The notes: generated by a model from the sequence alone, not told the origin. A stretch of DNA of 64,000 bases from Parabacteroides timonensis (GCF_900128505.1 NZ_LT669940.1:1741576-1805575); one strand, 5' to 3'; counted from the stretch's first letter, positions 26,779 through 36,105 are shown. Program-made: numbers and translations.

Positions 26779-27543
26779 ATGGAAACGCAAGCAAAAGAGA
26801 CACAGGTGCTGATGAAAACCAGCCTGGGTAACATCAAACTGAAACTATACAACGAAACACCGAAACATCGCGATAACTTTATCAAACTGGTAGAGGACGG
26901 AACTTACAACGGCCTGCTTTTCCACCGTGTGATCAAGGACTTCATGGTGCAAGGTGGTGATGTAACCTCAAAAGATGCTCCTATGAATAAACAGCTAGGT
27001 GCCGGCGACCTGGGATATACCGTACCGGCCGAATTTGTTTATCCGAAATATTTCCATAAAAAAGGGGCTCTCTCTGCCGCCCGTACCAGTGACGAGGTTA
27101 ATCCGGAGAAAGAATCTTCTGCTTCCCAGTTCTATATCGTCACCGGAAAGGTTTACAAAGACGCCGAACTGGACCAGATGGAGAAACAAAAAGAAGGTCG
27201 TCTGAAACAAGCGATCTTTGCACGCTTGCAAAAAGAAAACAGTGCCAAGATCAAAGCGGCTTACCAAAGTGGCGACAAAGCCGAACTGGCTGTTATCCGC
27301 GATACGCTGATCGGCAAGACCGAACTCGAAGCCGAAAAGCGTAAGGATGAAGCCAAGCTGACTCCCGAACAGCGTGAGGCTTACAAAACAATCGGAGGTG
27401 TTCCTTTCCTGGATAATGAATATACGGTTTATGGCGAAGTGGTAGAAGGATTGGACATTGTGGATGCCATCCAAGATGTCAAGACCAACCGACAGGACCG
27501 TCCGTTGGAAAATGTGGTTATCGAATCAGTGGAAATAATATAA
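26779..27543 (+). CDS. Cyclophilin-type peptidylprolyl isomerase, no signal peptide
   Basis: A 254-residue cyclophilin. It begins METQAKETQVLMKTSLGNIK with no export signal, so it is likely cytosolic. Core motifs match its neighbour (TPKHRDNFIKLV, LLFHRVIKDFMVQGGDV, SASQFYIVTGK). A charged helical insertion of about 60 residues (about 135-195, rich in Lys, Glu and Ala) separates the two halves of the core and is shorter in the exported paralogue. The insertion may form a coiled arm for binding partners. The second gene of a pair; no terminator separates the two. Confidence 0.92.
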   Translation: METQAKETQVLMKTSLGNIKLKLYNETPKHRDNFIKLVEDGTYNGLLFHRVIKDFMVQGGDVTSKDAPMNKQLGAGDLGYTVPAEFVYPKYFHKKGALSAARTSDEVNPEKESSASQFYIVTGKVYKDAELDQMEKQKEGRLKQAIFARLQKENSAKIKAAYQSGDKAELAVIRDTLIGKTELEAEKRKDEAKLTPEQREAYKTIGGVPFLDNEYTVYGEVVEGLDIVDAIQDVKTNRQDRPLENVVIESVEII

Positions 27544-27578
27544 GTAAGCGGTATTCCAATCCGTAGCATATAGTAACA

Positions 27579-27725
27579 CGCCGGTTTCCTTGGGAGGATA
27601 TTACAGTTTCCTGCTGAAGAAACCGGCGTTTCCTTAGGAGGAAACTACAATTTCCTGCCGAGGGAACTAGAGTTTCCTGCGCAGGGAACTCTAGTTCCCA
27701 AAGCAAGAAACTACGAGGAAACTGT
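27579..27725. repeat. Cluster of GTTTCC/GGAAAC inverted repeats
   Basis: In about 150 bases the motif TTTCC or its complement occurs many times. Two perfect stems are visible: CGCCGGTTTC / GAAACCGGCG (27579-27588, 27619-27628) and GGGAACTAGAGTT / AACTCTAGTTCCC (27662-27674, 27687-27699). It lies between the cyclophilin stop and the MATE start and could be an intergenic mosaic repeat or a complex terminator. Confidence 0.85.
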
Positions 27726-27808
27726 AATCAATTATGTCTTAGCCGCATAACCTATTTTCGCCAATTCACTAATCCGACATTAAACAGACTAATATTCGAC
27801 AGAATTAC

Positions 27809-29191
27809 ATGATACAACTCTCTGCTTACAAAGAACATTATAAAGAAACGATACGCCTGGGTGTTCCGATCATGTTGGGACAGTTGGGCATTATCATTGT
27901 CGGGTTTGCCGACAACATCATGGTGGGACATCACAGCACCAACGAACTGGCTGCCGCCTCATTCGTCAATAATTTCTTCAATCTGGCTTTTATCTTCGGG
28001 ATGGGTTTCTCATACGGTCTCACTCCTATTATCGGCGGACTTCATGCCAACAAGGAATATCACCAAGCCGGCGAGACACTGAAGAACAGCCTTTTTATTA
28101 ACTTCATCGTCGGTGTCCTGTTGAGTTGTCTGATGCTTCTTCTCTTACTGAATATCGATATACTGAAACAGCCGGAAGAGTTGATGCCGTATATCGTTCC
28201 TTATTATATCCTGCAACTATTCTCAGTAATATTCGCCATGCTGTTCAATTCTTTCAAGCAGTTCAGCGACGGTACGACCGATACGGTTACGCCGATGTGG
28301 ATCATGCTGGGGGCGAATGTGCTGAATATCATCGGTAATTATTTCCTTATTTATGGTAAATGCGGTGTACCCGAACTGGGGCTGACAGGGGCCGGTATTT
28401 CTACGCTCGTCAGCCGCATCCTGACTTTTGTTGTTTTCTTTATTTTATTTACCCAGAGGGAAAAATACAAAGAATATCTGAAAGGTTTCAAAGAGGGTCT
28501 TGTCAACCGGCTGAATCTCTCTAAGCTGATACGTTTAGGCTTTCCGGTCGGGTTGTTGATGGGAGTTGAAACAGGGTCGTTCAGCCTAAGTGTTATTATG
28601 ATGGGCTGGATAGGAAGTACGGCGTTGGCAGCGCATCAGGTATTGGGGGTTATCACCACGCTGGGATTTATGGTTTACTATGGAATAGCGGCAGCTGTTA
28701 CGATACGGGTCAGCGTATTTAAAGGGTATAGCGATTGGCTGAATATCCGTCAGGCTTCCTTTGCCGGGCTGCATCTGATTATGGGGGTTGCCGTTCTGTT
28801 CGTTTCATTTATCATGTTATTCCATAAGAATATGGGGTATTTGTTTACGCCGGAGCATGATGTGGTGGCGATGGTGGCGTTGCTGTCGTGGTCGGTCGTT
28901 CTTTATCAGTTCGGCGACGGACTGCAAATTTTGTTTGCCAACGCCTTGCGCGGCATATCCGATGTGAAATATATGGCTTACTGCGCTTTTATCTGCCACT
29001 TCGGGTTGGCACTGCCGATCGGGTATGTCTGCGGATTTGTTTTCGATTGGGGAGCGATCGGTATCTGGTGTGGTTTTCCGATCAGCCTGACAACGTTAGG
29101 TATATTGCTTTGGAGGAGATTCGATAAATTATATTATCTTTGCGCCTTCACTAAATCAGATTCCAGTTTTCACAATGCAAATACGAATTAA
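27809..29191 (+). CDS. MATE-family multidrug or toxin efflux transporter
   Basis: A 460-residue, twelve-helix inner-membrane protein. MATE signs include IRLGVPIMLGQLGIIIVGFADNIMVGHH in the first helices (with the usual Gly/Asp pattern), a repeat of this layout in the second half (LIRLGFPVGLLMGVETGSFS), and an ALAAHQVLG motif. It exports cationic or aromatic compounds using a Na+ or H+ gradient. Its last 17 bases overlap the start of the RluF-like gene. There is no obvious link to its neighbours. Confidence 0.93.
   Translation: MIQLSAYKEHYKETIRLGVPIMLGQLGIIIVGFADNIMVGHHSTNELAAASFVNNFFNLAFIFGMGFSYGLTPIIGGLHANKEYHQAGETLKNSLFINFIVGVLLSCLMLLLLLNIDILKQPEELMPYIVPYYILQLFSVIFAMLFNSFKQFSDGTTDTVTPMWIMLGANVLNIIGNYFLIYGKCGVPELGLTGAGISTLVSRILTFVVFFILFTQREKYKEYLKGFKEGLVNRLNLSKLIRLGFPVGLLMGVETGSFSLSVIMMGWIGSTALAAHQVLGVITTLGFMVYYGIAAAVTIRVSVFKGYSDWLNIRQASFAGLHLIMGVAVLFVSFIMLFHKNMGYLFTPEHDVVAMVALLSWSVVLYQFGDGLQILFANALRGISDVKYMAYCAFICHFGLALPIGYVCGFVFDWGAIGIWCGFPISLTTLGILLWRRFDKLYYLCAFTKSDSSFHNANTN
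29109..29142 (+). promoter_or_regulatory. Internal promoter for the pseudouridine synthase gene
   Basis: TATCTTTG (29135-29142) fits the -7 consensus and TTTG at 29109-29112 could be the -33 element, spacing 22. Both lie inside the end of the MATE gene, 33 bases before the ATG at 29175. Confidence 0.5.
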
Positions 29192-30092
29192 TAAATACAT
29201 TAGCGAAAGCGGATTCTGTTCGCGACGAGAAGCCGACAAATATATCGAGCAAGGTGCCGTTACCCTTGACGGGAAAAGGGTAGAAATGGGAGCTCAGGTC
29301 TCTCCCGGACAAGTGGTGAGAGTATTCGGCGAGATCATCAGCGGTAAAGCTGAATCTATTATCATCGTTTACAACAAACCGGTAGGCATTGTCAGCACAA
29401 CCGATCCGGCTGAACGCGACAACGTAATAAATGCTATCGGGCATTCCGAACGCATCTTCCCCATCGGTCGCCTGGACAAAGATTCTCAGGGGTTGTTATT
29501 GCTTACCAATGAAGGGGATATAGTCAACAAGATACTCCGCGTCAACAACAATCATGATAAAGAATATTTCGTAACGGTAGATAAACCGGTTACGGCTGAT
29601 TTTATCAAGCGTATGCAGGGAGGCATTCCCATTTTAGGAGTCGTCACCCGTAAATGCGAGATTACCCAGAAGGGAATAAACTCGTTTAATATCGTTTTAC
29701 GCCAGGGACTCAACCGGCAGATTCGCCGTATGTGCGAGTATTTAGGCTATAATGTCACGAAACTGCAACGCACCCGTATCATGCACATCTACCTGGACAA
29801 CCTGAAAATCGGGCAATATCGCAACCTCAATCCCGAAGAGTCCGAAACATTGTACAAGAAGATTGCCAACTCAGTGAAAACAGAAGAGGCCTCAGCTAAG
29901 AAAGGTAAACCTGCCGGGAAAAGCAGTACTGCTCCTAAAAACAGTACGGTTGCCAAAAGTCAACAGGCCAAGTCTTCCCCCGCTAAAAAAGAACGGTCAG
30001 CATCGGGTAGCAACTTCAAATCGGCTAAGCCGGCAGCCGGCAGAAAAACGTCTTACAACCCTAAGAGCAAGACGCAAAGACGCTCCAGGTAA
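29175..30092 (+). CDS. rluF: RluF/RluB-type 23S rRNA pseudouridine synthase
   Basis: A 305-residue protein with an N-terminal S4 RNA-binding domain (1-60, RINKYISESGFCSRREADKYI) and the RsuA/RluB-type catalytic domain with GRLDKDSQGLLLLTNEGD (catalytic Asp101) and RQGLNRQIRRMCEYLGY. It turns a uridine of 23S rRNA into pseudouridine. The tail after about residue 235 is a low-complexity Lys/Ser/Ala-rich stretch, probably disordered and RNA-binding. It overlaps the MATE gene by 17 bases but has its own promoter-like sequence. The subfamily (RluF rather than RluB) is a judgement from the motif pattern. Confidence 0.88.
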   Translation: MQIRINKYISESGFCSRREADKYIEQGAVTLDGKRVEMGAQVSPGQVVRVFGEIISGKAESIIIVYNKPVGIVSTTDPAERDNVINAIGHSERIFPIGRLDKDSQGLLLLTNEGDIVNKILRVNNNHDKEYFVTVDKPVTADFIKRMQGGIPILGVVTRKCEITQKGINSFNIVLRQGLNRQIRRMCEYLGYNVTKLQRTRIMHIYLDNLKIGQYRNLNPEESETLYKKIANSVKTEEASAKKGKPAGKSSTAPKNSTVAKSQQAKSSPAKKERSASGSNFKSAKPAAGRKTSYNPKSKTQRRSR

Positions 30093-30118
30093 GCATGTGA
30101 GAGTTATTCAATAGAGAG

Positions 30119-30157
30119 AAAAAAAGGTGAATGGTTATGCAAACCATTCACCTTTTT
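30119..30157. terminator. Bidirectional terminator between rluF and S9 peptidase genes
   Basis: Perfect 16-bp stem AAAAAGGTGAATGGTT / AACCATTCACCTTTTT (30121-30136 and 30142-30157) with a 5-base loop. It has T-runs on both sides and lies between converging genes. Confidence 0.95.
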
Positions 30158-30192
30158 AATAACCATTCACCCACGCCATACGCGCTGTTTTA

Positions 30193-32301
30193 TTAATTCT
30201 TCTTCAACCACTGATCCAGCCATTCGAAGAAAGTACGTTGCCACAATACTCCGTTCTGCGGTTTCAAAACCCAATGATTTTCATCCGGGTAGATCAACAG
30301 TTCGGCAGGAACACCGCGAAGTACGGCAGCATTGAAAGCAGCCATTCCCTGACCGGCAAGGATACGGTAATCCTTTTCCCCGTGAATACACAGGATGGGA
30401 GTATCCCATTTGTCTACAAACAGGTGCGGAGAGTTAGCAAATGTACGTTGAGCTACCGGATTGTTCTTTTCCCAGTAAGCACCACCCATATCCCAGTTGG
30501 CGAACCACATTTCTTCTGTTTCCAGATATTGCATTTCCATATTGAAGATACCGTCATGAGCAATAAAAGCTTTGAAGCGTTTATCATGATGACCGGCCAA
30601 CCAGTAAACGGAGAAGCCGCCGAAACTGGCACCCACACATCCCAGACGATCTTTATCTACATAGGGTTCTTTTGCCATCTCGTCAATTGCTGTGAAATAA
30701 TCTTTCATACACTGACCACCGTAATCGCCACTGATAGCTTCATTCCACTCTTTTCCGAAGCCAGGCAAACCACGACGGTTGGGAGCTACGATTATATAAT
30801 CGTTGGCAGCCATAATCTGGAAGTTCCAACGGTAAGACCAGAACTGGCTAACCGGACTCTGAGGACCACCCTGGCAGAACAATAAAGTAGGATATTTTTT
30901 ATTCGGGTCGAAATTGACAGGATAGATCACCCAGGTAAGCATTTCCTTGCCATCGGTAGTTTTCATCCAACGTTCTTCCACCTTACCCATTGTGAGCTGA
31001 TCGTAAATATACTGGTTTTCAGTGGTCAACTGAGCAACAGCATGATCGCCTGCCAGATCGATAGCATAGATTTCATCACCCATACTCATAGAATGACGTT
31101 TTGCCAGCAATTTGTTATCGCCACACAAAGTCACACCCTCGTAATCATACATTCCACTTGTCAACGGAGTGAGTGTATTACCGGTTGTCAGGTCTATTTG
31201 GTATACCTGGCTCTCACCATGCCATACGCCTGTAAAATACAACTTCTGAGCATCTTTGCTCCAGCAGAACCCATCGACACTGGAATCGAAGTCTTTACTT
31301 ACGAAAGTCTTCTCACCCGTTTCAAGATTCATTACCATCAAACGGTTCTGATCAGATTCATAACCGTCATGTTCCATACTCAACCAGGCAATACTTTTAC
31401 CGTCAGGAGAGTATTGCGGATTAGTATCATATCCCATCATACCTTCACTGATATTTACCGTCTGCTTCGTATTCAGATCATACACATAAATATCCGAGTT
31501 AGTAGAAAGACTGTATTCTTTTCCTGTTTTCTTACGGCTTGTATAAGCGACTTTGTCAGAAGTTGTATTCCATGCCAGTTGTTCGATACCGCCAAAAGGC
31601 TTCAACGGAGATTCGAACAGTTCACCTTCCATCACATCGACAGGATTACTTATTTTGCTTCCATCGAAGTCGGCAACGAAAGGATGCGGAGCGGTTGTCA
31701 CCCATTCATCCCAATGCTTATACATCAGGTCTGTAACAATTATACCTGTTGCCTTATCCAGATCCGGGTACTTGTCGGCAGTACTCGGAACAGTCTTTAC
31801 TTGCGAAATAAAAAGAACTTTCTTTTCGTCCGGCGAGAAAGCAAATCCTTCGATATCGCCATCATAGTCGGACAGTTGCTTACGACCGGTTCCGTCCGGA
31901 TTCATTTCCCAGAGTTGGCTGCTACCGCTTTCACCCGAAAGGAAAGCGATCTTTGTTCCTCCTTTAATCCAGGTTGCTTCATTTTCCGAGAAAGGAGTGT
32001 GAGTGATCTGCTTGTTGTCAGATCCGTCGGCGTTCATTACAAATACTTCCCGGTTACTAGTGTTCAACGGAACACTGTAATAGGCAACCGTATAAACGAC
32101 TTTTTGTCCGTCCGGAGATACGTTCATCCCTCCGATACGGCCCATAGCCCAAAGAGCCTCAGGCGTCATTCGTCCGTCGGTAATCTTGATTTCCGAGCGT
32201 CCGATAACGGGTCTTGTGTCCTCTGCTTTTTTAGCATCTTGGTTACAAGCACCTAGTAATACGGATGTTGCCATAACCATTGTTGCAATAGATTTATTCA
32301 T
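30193..32301 (-). CDS. S9-family prolyl oligopeptidase / dipeptidyl peptidase, lipoprotein
   Basis: A 702-residue lipoprotein (VMATSVLLGAC lipobox, Cys19) with an N-terminal beta-propeller of TolB/PD40 repeats (NREVFVMNADGSDNKQI, DIYVYDLNTKQTV) and a C-terminal alpha/beta-hydrolase. The catalytic triad is visible: Ser in GASFGGFSVYW, Asp in CIHGEKDYRI and His in PDENHWVL. It cuts peptides in the periplasm; the layout resembles the DPP5-type peptidases of Bacteroidales. Two ATGs, at 32307 and 32301, are two codons apart; I took the second, which gives the more usual MNKS start. The neighbours are unrelated. Confidence 0.93.
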   Translation of the reverse strand: MNKSIATMVMATSVLLGACNQDAKKAEDTRPVIGRSEIKITDGRMTPEALWAMGRIGGMNVSPDGQKVVYTVAYYSVPLNTSNREVFVMNADGSDNKQITHTPFSENEATWIKGGTKIAFLSGESGSSQLWEMNPDGTGRKQLSDYDGDIEGFAFSPDEKKVLFISQVKTVPSTADKYPDLDKATGIIVTDLMYKHWDEWVTTAPHPFVADFDGSKISNPVDVMEGELFESPLKPFGGIEQLAWNTTSDKVAYTSRKKTGKEYSLSTNSDIYVYDLNTKQTVNISEGMMGYDTNPQYSPDGKSIAWLSMEHDGYESDQNRLMVMNLETGEKTFVSKDFDSSVDGFCWSKDAQKLYFTGVWHGESQVYQIDLTTGNTLTPLTSGMYDYEGVTLCGDNKLLAKRHSMSMGDEIYAIDLAGDHAVAQLTTENQYIYDQLTMGKVEERWMKTTDGKEMLTWVIYPVNFDPNKKYPTLLFCQGGPQSPVSQFWSYRWNFQIMAANDYIIVAPNRRGLPGFGKEWNEAISGDYGGQCMKDYFTAIDEMAKEPYVDKDRLGCVGASFGGFSVYWLAGHHDKRFKAFIAHDGIFNMEMQYLETEEMWFANWDMGGAYWEKNNPVAQRTFANSPHLFVDKWDTPILCIHGEKDYRILAGQGMAAFNAAVLRGVPAELLIYPDENHWVLKPQNGVLWQRTFFEWLDQWLKKN

Positions 32302-32352
32302 GTACATTATAATATATTATATTCTGTGTGCGAAATTAGTAAATATAATTTA

Positions 32353-32360
32353 TATCTTTG
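32353..32360 (+). promoter_or_regulatory. -7 element for the SPOR lipoprotein gene
   Basis: TATCTTTG fits TAnnTTTG, 27 bases before the ATG at 32387. Confidence 0.5.
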
Positions 32361-32386
32361 CACAAGTAATTTAAGAACTGAACAGT

Positions 32387-32878
32387 ATGAACAAGATTTG
32401 GTTATTTGGAGCCGCTATAAGTATGGTATTAGCATTCGGCTCATGTAAACCTAAACAGAGTGCTTATAAGGCTGCTTACGAACAAGCCAAAGAAAAAGAA
32501 TCTACAGCTCCTGTTGAGGTAGTAGAACAAGAAGAAGAGGTGGTAGAGGAAGTCGCTCCGGTTTCCAAACCCAGAACTTCAACTGCAACAACACGTGCGG
32601 AAAGAATTAATGCTGCACAAGGTGAAGATGCAAGCCGTCTGAAACGTTACAGTGTAGTAATCGGTAGCTTCAAAAACAAAACAAATGCTTACGCCCTGAA
32701 AGAACGTATGCAGAATGATGGCTACAATGCAGTGTTAGGTGAAAACGAACAAGGTATGTTGCGTGTAATCGTTGCCAGCTTCAATGATAAAGCCGATGCA
32801 GCCGACAGCCGCGACGCTATTAAATCTAAATATGCTCCTAACTTCCAGGATGCATGGTTGCTGGAAAGACAGTATTGA
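32387..32878 (+). CDS. SPOR-domain lipoprotein
   Basis: A 163-residue protein with lipobox (ALAFGSC at about Cys20), a Glu/Val-rich linker (about 38-60) and a C-terminal SPOR domain (about 86-163, RYSVVIGSFKNKTNAYALKE ... GMLRVIVASF). SPOR domains bind denuded glycan strands of peptidoglycan, typically at the division site. It has its own -7 element and terminator. A role in cell-wall remodelling or division is likely by family, but not shown here. Confidence 0.9.
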   Translation: MNKIWLFGAAISMVLAFGSCKPKQSAYKAAYEQAKEKESTAPVEVVEQEEEVVEEVAPVSKPRTSTATTRAERINAAQGEDASRLKRYSVVIGSFKNKTNAYALKERMQNDGYNAVLGENEQGMLRVIVASFNDKADAADSRDAIKSKYAPNFQDAWLLERQY

Positions 32879-32934
32879 TTGGATGATTAATAGAAGATTT
32901 ATATATAAGTAAATTACTTATTATCAATAATCAG

Positions 32935-32967
32935 AAAAGGGATATTCGTTACCGGATAATCCCTTTT
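32935..32967 (+). terminator. Terminator after the SPOR gene
   Basis: Stem AAAAGGGAT / ATCCCTTTT (32935-32943 and 32959-32967) followed by CATG; the T-run is part of the stem. Confidence 0.75.
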
Positions 32968-33022
32968 CATGTATTAAGACCTCTAGTCTTTCTTTTTTGT
33001 ATATTTAACCGTTAAAGCTAGT

Positions 33023-34546
33023 ATGATGTTAAAGACTTTTTTGAAATCGACCATCCCATTGTTTCCGCTATTATCCTTCTTCGGATTCTGGTTTTTCACA
33101 GGCATATTATATAAAGATATGTTTTATATGGCGGAACAACATAGTTTATTTGTTTTTGACCGCCAGGTTATGCAGTTTATCCTGAACCAACCGTTTGGTG
33201 AAGCGCTTTGTATAGGACGTTTCCTGCTGTTATCCTTTCATGAACCCATACTGGGTGGAATGTTACTCTCATTGATCCTGACCGCTACGGTAGGTCTGCT
33301 TAAATATATCTTCTCTTTACAAGGGAAATGGGAATGGCTTTCCCTCCTACCCTCCATTCTGGTTATATGGTATTTAGTTCAGAAAGGCTCGAATCTTTAT
33401 TACCAACAAGAACCTTCGGTTGTCTTTCTATGGCCGATTGCCTTATTATTATGTACCGGAGTTATCGCAATTTTAAAAAGATGCTTTTTCAAAAAAGAGA
33501 AACAAAAAATAACTCCTTCAAATCGTTTCTCATGGGGAATCTCTGTTCTCTTGTTCGCCACACTCTATATTTATAGCTGGACTGGCAAAGAAAATGAACG
33601 TTTAACAGCTACATCACAGCGTCTTATGCAAGAACAAGACTGGAATAGTATGATCGAAATAACACAAAAAGCCAAGCATCCAACCCGTAGCGTTGCCGCT
33701 TATCATGCCATTGCTCTCCTTCAGACCAACCAGCTACTAACCCGTTTATTCGAGATCCCTTATCAGTATCCGGATCCGGGATTAATTAATCGCGGTGGCC
33801 AGCCGGATGACGGAACCGACCTATATCTGGCCGATTGTTGCTTCGCGACCGGACTGCTCTATCAGGCCTATCATCAGGCAATGGAACGAATGGTTATCGA
33901 CGGCCCGAATTGCTATACATTGAAACAACTGTTCTTTTGTTCATTACTGAATGAGGAATATGTGCTGGCTAACAAATATTTATATCTACTGATGCAAGTT
34001 CCCACCGAAAGAGGGTTTGTACACAAATATATGCCTCTGGTCGCTAACCCTGAGAAGATCATGACTCATCCTTATTTTAATAAAATATTGGAATTGGTTC
34101 CTATGGAAGATCACTTCGAGCAGGAATACCGCTCACCGGTTTTTGTAGGATATAACGTACAGATAACGAACGCACGGAATTTACAGGCATTCGAAGTATC
34201 ATTGGCGGCTTGCTTATACACAAAAATATTACCGGAAACTTTCAACCGGACTCGCCCTTATGCAGGAAAACAATTACCTCCCCTGGTTGAACAGGCAATC
34301 GTCTTATATAGCCTGACCAGCAATGCTGATATTCTGAAATATTTCAAAATCAATCCGCAAACGACAAGCCGGGTAAAAGAGTTTGTTACCCGCTACGTCA
34401 GGAATGGTTCTGTCGACCCGGATAACTTTGAAGAGTTAAGAAAGGAATATAGTAACTTCTATCCTTATTACTTTTATTGCGAAAATATAATTAATGAAGC
34501 TGAGATGGCTAAATATCAATCATTAATGAAAGGAGGCGTCAACTAA
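33023..34546 (+). CDS. Membrane protein of unknown function, DUF6057-like
   Basis: A 507-residue protein. The N-terminal third has several membrane helices (FPLLSFFGFWFFTGILY, MLLSLILTATVGLLKYIF, LLPSILVIWYLVQ, FLWPIALLLCTGVIAIL, SWGISVLLFATLYIY). The rest is soluble, with helical pairs like tetratricopeptide repeats (LADCCFATGLLYQAYHQAME, LNEEYVLANKYLYLL). I recall this architecture as DUF6057 in Bacteroidales. It overlaps the next gene by one base (TAATG), which indicates translational coupling with the haem-motif lipoprotein. No enzymatic motif was found. Confidence 0.7.
   Translation: MMLKTFLKSTIPLFPLLSFFGFWFFTGILYKDMFYMAEQHSLFVFDRQVMQFILNQPFGEALCIGRFLLLSFHEPILGGMLLSLILTATVGLLKYIFSLQGKWEWLSLLPSILVIWYLVQKGSNLYYQQEPSVVFLWPIALLLCTGVIAILKRCFFKKEKQKITPSNRFSWGISVLLFATLYIYSWTGKENERLTATSQRLMQEQDWNSMIEITQKAKHPTRSVAAYHAIALLQTNQLLTRLFEIPYQYPDPGLINRGGQPDDGTDLYLADCCFATGLLYQAYHQAMERMVIDGPNCYTLKQLFFCSLLNEEYVLANKYLYLLMQVPTERGFVHKYMPLVANPEKIMTHPYFNKILELVPMEDHFEQEYRSPVFVGYNVQITNARNLQAFEVSLAACLYTKILPETFNRTRPYAGKQLPPLVEQAIVLYSLTSNADILKYFKINPQTTSRVKEFVTRYVRNGSVDPDNFEELRKEYSNFYPYYFYCENIINEAEMAKYQSLMKGGVN
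34531..34536 (+). promoter_or_regulatory. Canonical Shine-Dalgarno site
   Basis: AGGAGG nine bases before the ATG at 34546, inside the end of the preceding gene. Most genes here lack such a site, so translation of this gene may be coupled and strong. Confidence 0.7.
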
Positions 34547-36072
34547 TGAAAAAACAAATAATATACATACTGAATCTGACGTTGGCATTGCATCTTTGCC
34601 TGTTTACTGCCTGTTCGTCAAAACCCGGAGTACCTGCTGCCTATACAGATGCACAGCAATCGGTATCTATCTATCCAGACTATAAAGATATCATCATTCC
34701 TCCTAATATAGCTCCGCTTAATTTTCTGGTACGTTCTCCCGGTAAAGAGTTCGTTGCGGTTTTAGCCGGGAAACATTCACAGTTGGAAGTATCTTCTTCC
34801 GGAACGTCTTCAATCTGTTTTAAAGAACCAGACTGGCTGGATTTTATTCGCAAGCATACAGGAGAGCCACTGAAAATGACAATCTATGCAAATACCGGGA
34901 AAGAATGGGTACGCTATCCATCCTATACAATCGGGATCGCCGACGAAAATATCGATCCTTACATTTCTTATCGTCTGATCGAACCGGGATATTCGCTTTA
35001 TCGCCAATTGGGATTATATCAACGCAACCTGACAACATTTGAGGAACAGCCTATTTACGAAAATAATCGTACGTTCGATTTCCATGAGAATCATTGCGTA
35101 AACTGCCACAACTATCAGAATTACAGTACACGGAACATGCTTTTTCATGTCCGGACGAATCATAGCGGAACAATTATTGCACGTGGAGAAAAAATCGAGA
35201 AGGTCGATTTCCGTCATGATTCGATTCTCGGTGGGGCTGTCTATCCGTCCTGGCACCCGAATAGAGATTGGATCGTGTTCTCCTCTAATAAAACCGGACA
35301 GGCTTTCCATACGATGAACCGGGAGAAGGTTGAAGTGATAGACCAGGCTTCGGATATTATATTTTATGATATTGAACAAAAGAAAGTCAGGAATATATTC
35401 AAAACAGACAGTTTGCTGGAAACATTTCCTTGTTGGTCACCAGACGGCAACCGGATTTATTATTGTGTAGCCGACCTGAATACCTTACGTTCAGATTCCG
35501 GGGCGATAACGATTGCTGATTTTCTACGTAAATACGATCGTTTACATTACAATATAATGAGCTTGCCCTTCGATTCCTCTTCCTGTAGTTTCGGTGAACC
35601 GGTAATAGAAGTGGATTGCTCTGCACGCGGACAAAGTGCATCCGTTCCCCGCATAAGTCCGGACGGACGGTTCCTGCTTTTCACTCAAGGCAATTATGGA
35701 CAATTCCATATCTGGCATAAAAGTGCTGATCTATATGTAAAGAATTTAGAGAACGATTCCATATACCCTTTAGATGAAGCAAACAGCAAAGACGCCGACA
35801 GTTATCATAGCTGGAGCAGCAACGGCCGATGGATCGTTTTCAGTTCGCGCAGGGACGATGGCTCTTATACTCGTTTGTACATTACTTACTTCGATAAGGA
35901 GGGACAAGCCCACAAGGCATTTCTGTTACCTCAACAAAGCCCGGAACAAAATATGACCTTACTGAAAAGTTATAACGTGCCGGAACTGACAACAGACAAG
36001 ATTAATATAATGCCGGACACCTTTAAGAAAATAATATACCAAGTTCAGGCAGAATCCGTCACTTACCATTAA
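34546..36072 (+). CDS. TolB-like beta-propeller lipoprotein with one c-type haem motif
   Basis: A 508-residue lipoprotein (LCLFTAC, Cys23). The first 170 residues form an unknown domain, then comes a single haem-binding motif CVNCH (184-188), followed by PD40/TolB-type propeller blades (YPSWHPNRDWIVFSSNKTG, FPCWSPDGNRIYYC, VPRISPDGRFLLFTQGNYG, YHSWSSNGRWIVFSSRRDDG). Its start is coupled to the previous gene and carries a full AGGAGG ribosome site (34531-34536), rare in this phylum. The pairing of a haem site with a propeller suggests a redox or assembly role at the outer side of the inner membrane or the outer membrane. Function unknown. Confidence 0.75.
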   Translation: MKKQIIYILNLTLALHLCLFTACSSKPGVPAAYTDAQQSVSIYPDYKDIIIPPNIAPLNFLVRSPGKEFVAVLAGKHSQLEVSSSGTSSICFKEPDWLDFIRKHTGEPLKMTIYANTGKEWVRYPSYTIGIADENIDPYISYRLIEPGYSLYRQLGLYQRNLTTFEEQPIYENNRTFDFHENHCVNCHNYQNYSTRNMLFHVRTNHSGTIIARGEKIEKVDFRHDSILGGAVYPSWHPNRDWIVFSSNKTGQAFHTMNREKVEVIDQASDIIFYDIEQKKVRNIFKTDSLLETFPCWSPDGNRIYYCVADLNTLRSDSGAITIADFLRKYDRLHYNIMSLPFDSSSCSFGEPVIEVDCSARGQSASVPRISPDGRFLLFTQGNYGQFHIWHKSADLYVKNLENDSIYPLDEANSKDADSYHSWSSNGRWIVFSSRRDDGSYTRLYITYFDKEGQAHKAFLLPQQSPEQNMTLLKSYNVPELTTDKINIMPDTFKKIIYQVQAESVTYH

Positions 36073-36077
36073 ATATA

Positions 36078-36105
36078 AAAGGCCCGGAGGATACCGGACC
36101 TTTCT
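36078..36105 (+). terminator. Terminator after the TolB-like gene
   Basis: Stem AAAGGCCCGG / CCGGACCTTT (36078-36087 and 36094-36103) with one mismatch, 6 bases after the stop codon. Confidence 0.7.

Noticed and set aside
27579..27725. CRISPR-like array
   Set aside because: Repeats are irregular in length and spacing and form hairpins with each other rather than a repeat-spacer pattern.
31042..32256. Long plus-strand open frame of 404 codons
   Set aside because: It is wholly antisense to the S9 peptidase gene, whose motifs are clear, and shows no domain pattern of its own.
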